7,634 nt of DNA from Spirosoma sp. (GTDB lineage Bacteria > Bacteroidota > Bacteroidia > Cytophagales > Spirosomataceae): assembly GCA_025351545.1 (NCBI GenBank), contig JANXVQ010000447.1:1-7634 (forward strand), in the 5' to 3' direction. Below are positions 1 to 5,028 of this stretch, piece after piece. Each line of letters begins with the position of its first letter. The first letter of the stretch is position 1. The position numbers were made by a program, and so were the translations under genes. The notes beneath the pieces are model-generated. The model was given only the letters and a program-made list of their open reading frames with translations. It was not told the DNA's origin and made no database searches.

Positions 1-329
1 TTCTGGGTGAATATGGCCTGACCGAATCAGGTCTGAGCAAACTCATTAAGGAATCCTATAGATTGCTGGGGCTGATCACGTACTTCACGGCGGGCGTGAA
101 AGAAGTTCGCGCCTGGACGATTCACCGGGGTTGGAAAGCACCACAGGCCGCCGGTGTTATTCACTCCGATTTCGAGCGGAAATTTATCCGTGCACAGGTA
201 ATGAAACTACCCGATTTTTCGCAATTCAAGACCGAAGCGGGCGTTCGTGAAGCGGGCAAATTAGCCGTAGAAGGAAAGGAATACGTCGTTCAGGACGGCG
301 ACATTATGGAGTTTCTACACAGCGCATAA
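1..329 (+). CDS. ychF: YchF (OLA1 family) ATPase, C-terminal part, 5' end outside window
   Basis: This is the last 108 codons of a gene that begins before the window; the reading frame starts at base 3 and ends with TAA at 327-329. The fragment opens with the helix preceding the TGS domain (EYGLTESGL, then YRLLGL) and continues into the highly conserved YchF TGS block: TYFTAG, RAWTI, APQAAG, IHSDFE and FIRA, ending in the usual DGDIMEF tail. YchF is an Obg-related P-loop NTPase that prefers ATP; in known members it binds ribosomes and takes part in stress responses. The nucleotide-binding G domain is not visible here, so its motifs cannot be checked. A TTG at 63 is not a real start, because the conserved protein runs continuously upstream of it. 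The gene converges on the T9SS plug gene, with a hairpin between them. Identity is very secure from the TGS region. Confidence 0.95.
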   Translation, partial: LGEYGLTESGLSKLIKESYRLLGLITYFTAGVKEVRAWTIHRGWKAPQAAGVIHSDFERKFIRAQVMKLPDFSQFKTEAGVREAGKLAVEGKEYVVQDGDIMEFLHSA

Positions 330-338
330 CTATTTATC

Positions 339-371
339 AGACCTATACCGTTTTCAAAACGGTATAGGTCT
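339..371. terminator. Bidirectional terminator-like hairpin between convergent genes
   Basis: Bases 339-354 and 356-371 are perfect reverse complements (16-nt arms) around a single C at 355. In RNA the tip (TTTT/AAAA) would probably open, leaving a 12-bp stem AGACCTATACCG/CGGTATAGGTCT and a loop of about 9 nt. It lies 9 bases after the ychF stop and 5 bases before the plug gene stop on the other strand, so it can serve both transcripts. There is no long T-run after the stem on either strand, so its efficiency as an intrinsic terminator is uncertain. Confidence 0.7.
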
Positions 372-376
372 CAAGT

Positions 377-1675
377 TTACTTCCGCTTATTTATCCCGAC
401 TCTCCGATAGGCCACCAATTGGTCGGCACGGGAAGCGGGCGGGCGGTGATAGACAAAGACTTCGTAGTCGTTTTCAGTGGATGAGAAACTGCCTTCAATG
501 TAGTTCTCATCCACTTTTTGTTGTGGTCCGGCTGTCCCGACAACATAATCATAGTTATAAACGCCCTGTTTAAGCAGCATGGTAGCCCGGTAAGCACCCG
601 ATAGCGCATCGAACGTCATGCGATTGCGATCATTTCTCTGCCAGAAATTGAATGCCCCATTAACGTAAACCTCTACATTCGGTACTTCGGGCGTATTAAG
701 CGTAAAAATGGTTTCGATATAGTCGGCGTTTGTTCCGCCGTTGCCTGTTTCGCGGTGGTCGATCACAAATTGCCCGTTAAAATCGTCGCTTTGCACATAA
801 ACGCCCTGATTACGTGGCCGATCGACTTGCACATAAGCAATATTGTGGTCGGCAGGGCGATCGATGCGGTCGATATAATTGGCGCGGGAGAGGATAGTTC
901 GCGTATCGAAAAACCGAAACTCATTGCCGCCCGGCATGTTATTGCTCAGATCAATGAGCCGATATTCCAGCGTTTGATCGAAGGCTTGTACATTGGTAGG
1001 ACGTAATCCCTGAATTTCACGGTCGTCGCGGTAATTCTGGCGAATAACCACCCTGAAATCATCCTGGGGCGAAATTACCTGATACCCTCTATAATTAATG
1101 CTTAGGTCAATTTGCTGATCGGAGAATTGGCGAGCCGGATTAGACGAGAAACGTGCCTCGGCAGATACGATTACGCGGTTCTGGTAAGTGCTGAAACGGC
1201 GGGTGAAAATAATGTTGTTACGGTTACGTTCGTCGTAAATAACCAGCAAATAATTGCCGGGAAGCTTTACACGGGGAAGGGTAAAGCGATAGTGAAAATA
1301 GGGGATTTTCGTGTTTATAGACGTCTGATATTCTGTAATCGGATTGTCGTTGTATTCGTAGGTAAACTCAATGTCGTTTAGTACGGATCGTTGCCAATCG
1401 GCGTTACAATGAACCAGACGAGCCCGAAATGAGCGATAATCAGCCGTCAGATCATCGAATTCAAGTTGCAGGAAAACTTGTTCGTCGAGCGAAATAACGG
1501 GTGGATTCAGCGTTAAAGCCGGGTCATTCAGATTGGTACTGACCTGCGGAAACAGCAATACAGTTTCAACTTTAGGATCGTAAATACGGTCGATGGTCTG
1601 GAGTTGCTGGGCAAACAACGGGGATATCGGAATCCCGAACAACAACACAGTAAGCAATCTGAAGGGAACAAACAT
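377..1675 (-). CDS. Type IX secretion system plug-domain protein (formerly DUF5103)
   Basis: A complete 432-residue protein. Residues 1-22 form a Sec signal peptide (hydrophobic core about 7-21, predicted cleavage LFA/QQ), so it is exported to the periplasm. The N-terminal domain has the family hallmarks: the HCNADW motif at 89-94, the conserved I-T-E-Y/T-S-I-N-T stretch at 113-122, and the PGNYLLVIYD strand at 139-148. A central part carries PGGNEFRFFD at 248-257. The C-terminal domain has an E-set-like VEVYVNGAFNFW segment at 335-346, followed by EGSF, ENDYEVFVYH and LVAYRR near the end. In Flavobacterium johnsoniae a protein of this family (Plug) seals the SprA translocon pore of the T9SS from the periplasmic side. 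By family, this protein is expected to do the same. The ATG at 1675 is preceded by no good Shine-Dalgarno, which is normal in this phylum; another ATG 4 bases upstream is out of frame. No other T9SS gene is present in the window. Confidence 0.9.
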   Translation of the reverse strand: MFVPFRLLTVLLFGIPISPLFAQQLQTIDRIYDPKVETVLLFPQVSTNLNDPALTLNPPVISLDEQVFLQLEFDDLTADYRSFRARLVHCNADWQRSVLNDIEFTYEYNDNPITEYQTSINTKIPYFHYRFTLPRVKLPGNYLLVIYDERNRNNIIFTRRFSTYQNRVIVSAEARFSSNPARQFSDQQIDLSINYRGYQVISPQDDFRVVIRQNYRDDREIQGLRPTNVQAFDQTLEYRLIDLSNNMPGGNEFRFFDTRTILSRANYIDRIDRPADHNIAYVQVDRPRNQGVYVQSDDFNGQFVIDHRETGNGGTNADYIETIFTLNTPEVPNVEVYVNGAFNFWQRNDRNRMTFDALSGAYRATMLLKQGVYNYDYVVGTAGPQQKVDENYIEGSFSSTENDYEVFVYHRPPASRADQLVAYRRVGINKRK

Positions 1676-1730
1676 TCATCAGGATTTTATTGTACTATAA
1701 CTGGTAAGTGAACGCTGCCGAACGGCCAGA

Positions 1731-1744
1731 ATTATACAAAGTTG
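1731..1744 (-). promoter_or_regulatory. Possible promoter for the plug gene
   Basis: On the minus strand this reads CAACTTTGTATAAT. CAACTTTG differs at one position from the Bacteroidota -7 box TAnnTTTG, and it abuts a perfect TATAAT. No clear -33 TTTG/TTG partner lies at the expected distance upstream. It would give a leader of roughly 50 bases before the ATG at 1675. This is a weak candidate based on motif resemblance only. Confidence 0.25.
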
Positions 1745-1822
1745 ACAACGTCAGCCGAATTTAAAAATTGATAACCTCCGCAAAATCCCGTATGATTATA
1801 GTCGACTCAACCAAAAGTATAT

Positions 1823-2193
1823 GTGGTCAATTATAATCCGAAGGACTGGTTCCGGTTTATTATCACGTTTAACCGGGCCGACACCGTGCGCAAGCTACTA
1901 CCTCTTTTGGTAGGAATAGGTGTTTATTCGTTCATTGTCGTGCTCATTATCGAGTTGCTGAATCTGACCGATAATCCTCATTTAAAGAACCTGTCGCTCT
2001 GGAAAGGGAGTTCACAGAAAGTACATCGTTCGGCATTCATAACTTATGGCTAAATGAGCATGTGCCTCAACAAATTGCGCTGGCAATTTTTGGCAAGATA
2101 AATGACTTACAGCGCCAGGGTACTCTCCTACCCGAACACCTTCTGCTGCTCAATTCAGAAATTCAGTTGTTGATGGATACGTGCGGGGCCTGA
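1823..2193 (+). pseudogene. Bestrophin-family channel gene, degraded remnant
   Basis: The first part, read from the GTG at 1823, gives about 58 residues matching the N-terminus of bacterial bestrophin-like anion channels: YNPKDWFRFI, RADTVRKLLPLL, a hydrophobic first membrane segment at residues about 24-46, then NPHLKNLS. In family members KNLS leads into a long membrane region containing an R-T-N-x-A-Y-D-R-W-W motif. Here that is absent and the frame stops at 2051-2053. A second bestrophin segment resumes in another frame (about 2005-2190): HVPQQIALAIFGKIN, LLPEHLLLLNSEIQ and DTCGA, then a TGA at 2191. In intact relatives DTCGA continues into CERIRNTPIPYS and two more membrane helices; none of that follows. 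So roughly 90 internal residues and the C-terminal third are missing, and the two pieces are out of frame. A 76-residue product could still be translated but would lack the pore. Family assignment comes from memory of conserved motifs. Confidence 0.8.
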
Positions 2194-2281
2194 ACAAGGC
2201 CGTAGTAAGTTGGGCAGACCGACGCCCGGCAAGATATTTATGGTAGGCAATGCGGTGAAGCTGAGCGATATGCAGCAATAC
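2194..2281. other. Short unidentified stretch between bestrophin relic and inverted repeat
   Basis: These 88 bases show no family I recognise. In the frame used by the N-terminal bestrophin piece they read through openly (for example LGRPTPGKIFMVGN from base 2210) and run on into the inverted repeat, but this does not match the expected bestrophin C-terminus. It may be the worn tail of another gene joined here by the deletion that destroyed the channel gene, or it may be noncoding. Confidence 0.4.
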
Positions 2282-2365
2282 AATCACAAAGGCACCGAGA
2301 ACACGGAGAGCAAGTTGATAATTTTGAACCATCTAACGCTCTGTGTTCTTTGTGCCTTTGTGGTT
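2282..2365. repeat. REP-like imperfect inverted repeat with CACAAAGG-type arms
   Basis: Left arm 2282-2308 and right arm 2339-2365 are inverted copies that match at 23 of 27 positions, separated by a 30-base loop. Each arm is itself made of three roughly 8-nt units: in the right arm read in reverse complement they are CACAAAGG, CACAAAGA and ACACAGAG. Sequences of this look (CACAAAGGCAC...AACACAGAG) recur between genes in many bacterial genomes as small palindromic repeats, but I cannot count copies here. It starts 9 bases beyond the ABC-F stop codon, so it may also fold in that transcript's 3' end; there is no T-run, so it is not a classical terminator. Confidence 0.7.
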
Positions 2366-2373
2366 AATAACCC

Positions 2374-4350
2374 TTACACTAATTTTTTTTCCCACTGTTC
2401 AGCTTCAATCATGGCGGTTTCCCACTCGTCTTGTAGTTGATTGATTTGGGCCATTACGTGCCTATACTCGTCGTTTTTGGCCTGCATCAGTTTATCATTG
2501 CCGTAGGTAGCGGGATTGGCGAGTTCGGTCTCAAGCCATTTTTTGCGATCTTCTAACTGAGCAATCTTGGCTTCCGACTCTTCGGTCTGACGGTTCAGGT
2601 GCTTAAGCGTCTTCTGCCATTCCTTTCGTTCATCGTCCGATGGGCGACCATTGGCAGTAGACTTTCCATTTGCCGCATTGCCATTTGGAACTGGTGCGGG
2701 TGCGGGCTGCATCTTCGAGTTGTCGACAGGTTGCTTCGTAATTATCCCCTGTGCCTTGCGCTCTTCCTGCCACCATTCATACTCATCATAAGTACCTGGA
2801 TACTCCTTAATCTGTTCGTCTTCGATATACCATATTTTGTTGGCAATCTGCGACACAAAATACCGGTCGTGAGAAACAACTACGTAAGTGCCCTCATACT
2901 GCTGCAACGCCTGAATCAGGATGTTTACCGACTGCATGTCCAAGTGGTTGGTCGGCTCGTCAAGCAACAGGAAGTTGGCTTGTGAGAGCAGCACCTTCGC
3001 CAATGCCACGCGCGACTTTTCGCCCCCCGACAGCACTTTAATTTTCTTAAATACGTCGTCGCCCGAAAACAAAAAGCATCCTAAAACGCCACGTAGTTCG
3101 CCGTCAGATTTACTTGGATTAGCGCTTTTTAGTTCGTCCAGCATTGAATCCTCTAACCGAAGCGACTCAAGCTGGTGCTGGGCATAGAAACTAAAGGATA
3201 CATTGTAGCCTAATAGCCGCTCTCCATCCATGGGTTCTGAGCCCGAAATGATACGTAGCACCGTTGATTTTCCGCGTCCGTTGGCTCCAATCAACGCCAC
3301 CTTATCGCCCCGTTCGAGCCGAACTGTGGAATGGGTCAGGATGCGTTTTTCACCATAAGCTTTAGATATGTCATCTAAATGCAAAATGTGCCGACCGGGT
3401 TGCTGAGAGAAGTTAAACTTAAAATTGACCCGTGCATTACTGTCGATTACATCGTCGACAAGCTCCATGCGCTCAAGCTGTTTAACCCGACTTTGGGCTT
3501 GTTTAGCCTTTGATGCTTTTGCTTTAAATCGTTCGATAAACCGCTCCGTCTGCCGAATTTTAGCCTGCTGGTTTTCAAAAGCACCCTTCTGAATCTCATT
3601 ACGCTGTGTTTTTTCCTCCATGTAGTAGGAGTAATCGCCAGCATAATAATTCAATTTTGAGCCCGATACTTCAACGATGGTATCGACCACATTATCAACG
3701 AATTCCCGATCGTGAGAAACCACGATTACAGACCCTTCGTAATTCTGAACGTATTTTTCGACCCATTGAATAGACGGAAGGTCCAAGTGGTTGGTTGGTT
3801 CATCGAGCATTAGCAGCGACGGCTTTTGCAACAGCAATTTTGCGAGCATAACCCGCATCCGCCAACCACCCGAAAATAATCTTAGCGGTTTATTCAGATC
3901 GTCGGTCGAGAAGCCAAGCCCTTCCAGAATTTCTTCTGCTTTAGACTGAATCGTATAGCCGTCAAGTGCGTCGAATTCCTCCTGTGCCTTTCCTAATTTA
4001 TCAACCAGATCATCGGTATAATTGGTCTCCATTTTTTGGAGCAACTCCTCAATCTTGACTTGCAGTTCATTTTGCCGGGCAAACGCCTGCATAGCCACAG
4101 CCAGAATTGACTCGTCGGTCTGGTATGATAGTAAATCCTGGTTTAGAAAACCGATAGTTACATCACCCGCCTTTGAGATAATACCACCGTCGGGTTGATA
4201 TTCGCCATTGATAATACGGAGCAGTGTCGATTTGCCAGTACCATTAAGACCAATGAGGCCTATTTTCTGGTTAGGCTTAATATGTAGCGAGGCATTATCA
4301 TAAAGCGCCCGGCTACCGAGATAGTACGATAGGTTAGTAATGGAAATCAT
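2374..4350 (-). CDS. ABC-F family ATPase, YheS-like, ribosome-associated
   Basis: A soluble protein of 658 residues with two ABC domains and no membrane segment. Domain 1 has Walker A GLNGTGKS (34-41), signature FSGGW (159-163), Walker B LLMLDEPTNHLD (179-190) and the switch SHDRE (212-216). The inter-domain linker (about 240-305) is rich in charged residues and predicted helical, as in ABC-F proteins that reach the tRNA in the ribosomal P/E region. Domain 2 has GANGRGKS (355-362), LSGGE (440-444), LLLDEPTNHLD (461-471) and SHDR (493-496). All catalytic motifs are intact. A Pro/Ala/Asn/Gly-rich spacer (about 541-570) leads to a C-terminal coiled coil (about 573-655). The FSGGWRMR signature and C-terminal coiled coil point to the YheS-type branch. 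The likely role is resolving stalled ribosomes or assisting translation; a resistance function is not indicated. The frame is open up to an ATG at 4401, but family homology begins at MISITNL, so the ATG at 4350 is preferred. Confidence 0.93.
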   Translation of the reverse strand: MISITNLSYYLGSRALYDNASLHIKPNQKIGLIGLNGTGKSTLLRIINGEYQPDGGIISKAGDVTIGFLNQDLLSYQTDESILAVAMQAFARQNELQVKIEELLQKMETNYTDDLVDKLGKAQEEFDALDGYTIQSKAEEILEGLGFSTDDLNKPLRLFSGGWRMRVMLAKLLLQKPSLLMLDEPTNHLDLPSIQWVEKYVQNYEGSVIVVSHDREFVDNVVDTIVEVSGSKLNYYAGDYSYYMEEKTQRNEIQKGAFENQQAKIRQTERFIERFKAKASKAKQAQSRVKQLERMELVDDVIDSNARVNFKFNFSQQPGRHILHLDDISKAYGEKRILTHSTVRLERGDKVALIGANGRGKSTVLRIISGSEPMDGERLLGYNVSFSFYAQHQLESLRLEDSMLDELKSANPSKSDGELRGVLGCFLFSGDDVFKKIKVLSGGEKSRVALAKVLLSQANFLLLDEPTNHLDMQSVNILIQALQQYEGTYVVVSHDRYFVSQIANKIWYIEDEQIKEYPGTYDEYEWWQEERKAQGIITKQPVDNSKMQPAPAPVPNGNAANGKSTANGRPSDDERKEWQKTLKHLNRQTEESEAKIAQLEDRKKWLETELANPATYGNDKLMQAKNDEYRHVMAQINQLQDEWETAMIEAEQWEKKLV

Positions 4351-4364
4351 GGATGCAAATTTAC

Positions 4365-4372
4365 CAAAAATA
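4365..4372 (-). promoter_or_regulatory. Possible -7 box for the ABC-F gene
   Basis: The minus strand reads TATTTTTG, matching the Bacteroidota -7 consensus TAnnTTTG, about 14 bases before the preferred ABC-F ATG. A second match, TAAATTTG (4356-4363), lies even closer. About 20 bases upstream there is only a partial -33 (TTTA). If used, the leader would be very short. The region is AT-rich, so chance matches are likely. Confidence 0.3.
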
Positions 4373-4382
4373 GAACTGATAC

Positions 4383-4414
4383 TTGCGTTCTTAAATTCCA
4401 CTCTGTTATATTTG
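4383..4414 (+). promoter_or_regulatory. Bacteroidota-type promoter of tRNA-Thr
   Basis: A TTG at 4383-4385 (-33 element) and a perfect TAnnTTTG box, TATATTTG, at 4407-4414 are separated by 21 bases, within the range reported for Bacteroidota primary sigma-factor promoters. Transcription would start near 4420, roughly 25-30 bases before the mature tRNA. The site overlaps the 5' region of the divergent ABC-F gene. Confidence 0.6.
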
Positions 4415-4447
4415 CACTCTCAAAAGCTGCCCGAGAGCTGTTAAAAA

Positions 4448-4520
4448 GCCTCCTTAGCTCAGTTGGTAGAGCACTTCATTCGTAATGAAGGGGTCGTAGG
4501 TTCAAGTCCTATAGGAGGCT
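4448..4520 (+). tRNA. tRNA-Thr (anticodon CGU)
   Basis: A full cloverleaf of 73 nt can be drawn. Acceptor stem GCCTCCT (4448-4454) pairs with AGGAGGC (4513-4519). The D arm is GCTC/GAGC (4457-4460, 4469-4472) with an AGTTGGTA loop. Anticodon stem CTTCA/TGAAG (4474-4478, 4486-4490) holds the loop TTCGTAA, giving anticodon CGT at 4481-4483, which reads ACG (Thr). The T arm is GTAGG/CCTAT with one G-U pair and loop TTCAAGT. The discriminator is U (T at 4520). CCA is not encoded (CCT follows), so it must be added after transcription. The gene has its own promoter upstream and a strong terminator 10 bases downstream, so it is a single-gene unit. Confidence 0.97.
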
Positions 4521-4530
4521 CCTGATAATC

Positions 4531-4563
4531 AAGCACTTAACAGCGATGTTGAGTGCTTTTTTT
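4531..4563 (+). terminator. Rho-independent terminator of tRNA-Thr
   Basis: Arms AAGCACTTAACA (4531-4542) and TGTTGAGTGCTT (4547-4558) form a 12-bp stem with one G-T wobble around a GCGA tetraloop. A run of seven T follows or overlaps the stem end (4557-4563). This is a textbook intrinsic terminator, correctly placed just after the tRNA. Confidence 0.92.
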
Positions 4564-4657
4564 GTTGCGATTGCAATGTAATGTGCAATGAGTTTACGTG
4601 AATTGAGGCAAATAATAAAGAGAAGAGTGATTGTTAAGTAAGAGGATCAAATAAAAA
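4564..4657. other. Intergenic spacer, no gene seen
   Basis: AT-rich DNA between the tRNA-Thr terminator and the tRNA-like remnant. The only structure I see is a small inverted repeat, ATTGCA (4570-4575) and TGCAAT (4584-4589). No promoter matching the Bacteroidota consensus is evident in front of the remnant. Confidence 0.5.
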
Positions 4658-4696
4658 TTGGTATCGGGGTCGTAGGTTCTAACCCTGCAATACCAA
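4658..4696 (+). pseudogene. tRNA-like remnant: acceptor stem plus T arm only
   Basis: The T-arm half of a tRNA is recognisable: GGGGTCGTAGGTTC at 4666-4679 is identical over 14 bases to bases 4490-4503 of the nearby tRNA-Thr (variable loop into T loop). The T stem GTAGG (4672-4676) pairs with CCTGC (4684-4688, one U-G pair) around loop TTCTAAC. Flanking it, TTGGTAT (4658-4664) and ATACCAA (4690-4696) pair perfectly over 7 bp like an acceptor stem. The D arm and anticodon arm are missing entirely, so it cannot be a normal tRNA. The 3' side differs from tRNA-Thr after the shared 14 bases, which suggests it derives from another tRNA species rather than a simple duplication of its neighbour. Confidence 0.6.
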
Positions 4697-4707
4697 GGCT
4701 TAAAATC

Positions 4708-4733
4708 AGCCACTTAGGTACTATTAGGTGGCT
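4708..4733 (+). terminator. Terminator-like hairpin after the tRNA-like remnant
   Basis: AGCCACTTA (4708-4716) and TAGGTGGCT (4725-4733) form a 9-bp stem with one G-T pair and an 8-base loop, followed by short T-rich sequence (TTTCTGGTTT with the last stem base). It sits 11 bases after the remnant, in the same arrangement as tRNA-Thr and its terminator, which supports the idea that the remnant is a former tRNA transcription unit. Confidence 0.55.
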
Positions 4734-5028
4734 TTCTGGTTTATACAAGTGGTGTAGTTGCTCAACTATAATTTCAGCAAGGTTAGTAGTACTCCCCGTC
4801 ATCGAATACTGATTTTGTTCGATACAAACATTTATTTTCAACAGTATAGGCTAAAACCCTTGATTAGTAAGTCCAGCGCAATAATCACTGTTTTCAATTG
4901 ATAATCAACTACTTAATAAAATATCAGGCGATTTTTTTATTCGGTTGCCATGAAAGTTGAAATACATTTGTCCGAACGGTAGCGAATGACTCAGCTTTAG
5001 TAGCTGGTGAACCCAGATGCTGGCTAAC
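4734..5028. other. Intergenic region downstream of the TonB receptor gene, no gene seen
   Basis: About 295 bases without a credible coding region. There are a few small palindromes: TAGTTG/CAACTA at 4755-4768, and ATCGAA/TTCGAT at 4801-4823. No strong intrinsic terminator for the minus-strand receptor gene is visible; the nearest hairpin, CAGCT/AGCTG at about 4993-5007, is short and has no T-run on the minus strand. Confidence 0.5.

Noticed and set aside
755..1381. Two plus-strand open frames (755-1006 and 1112-1381)
   Set aside because: They lie wholly inside the well-supported minus-strand plug gene, have no recognisable motifs, and look like antisense shadows.
2599..3187. Plus-strand open frames opposite the ABC-F gene
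   Set aside because: The ABC-F protein on the other strand is intact with all catalytic motifs; these frames are its antisense translation.
4351..4401. 17-residue N-terminal extension of the ABC-F protein
   Set aside because: The frame is open to an ATG at 4401, but ABC-F homology begins at the ATG at 4350, and the extension overlaps the tRNA promoter region.
4448..4520. tRNA-Thr as an active integration site of a mobile island
   Set aside because: No integrase gene is present, and no direct repeat of the tRNA 3' end is found downstream; the shared 14 bases stop inside the T loop.
4755..4823. Small palindromes as operator sites
   Set aside because: The arms are only 6 bases, no regulator gene is nearby, and such palindromes are expected by chance in this AT-rich stretch.
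4647..4841. Minus-strand 64-codon open frame
   Set aside because: It contains a GLEPTTP-type peptide, which is a typical false translation of the antisense of a tRNA T arm, and it covers the tRNA-like remnant.
4963..4970. TACATTTG on the plus strand, a match to the Bacteroidota -7 box
   Set aside because: There is no -33 element at a suitable distance and no gene downstream on that strand, only the antisense of the receptor gene. It is likely a chance match in AT-rich DNA.
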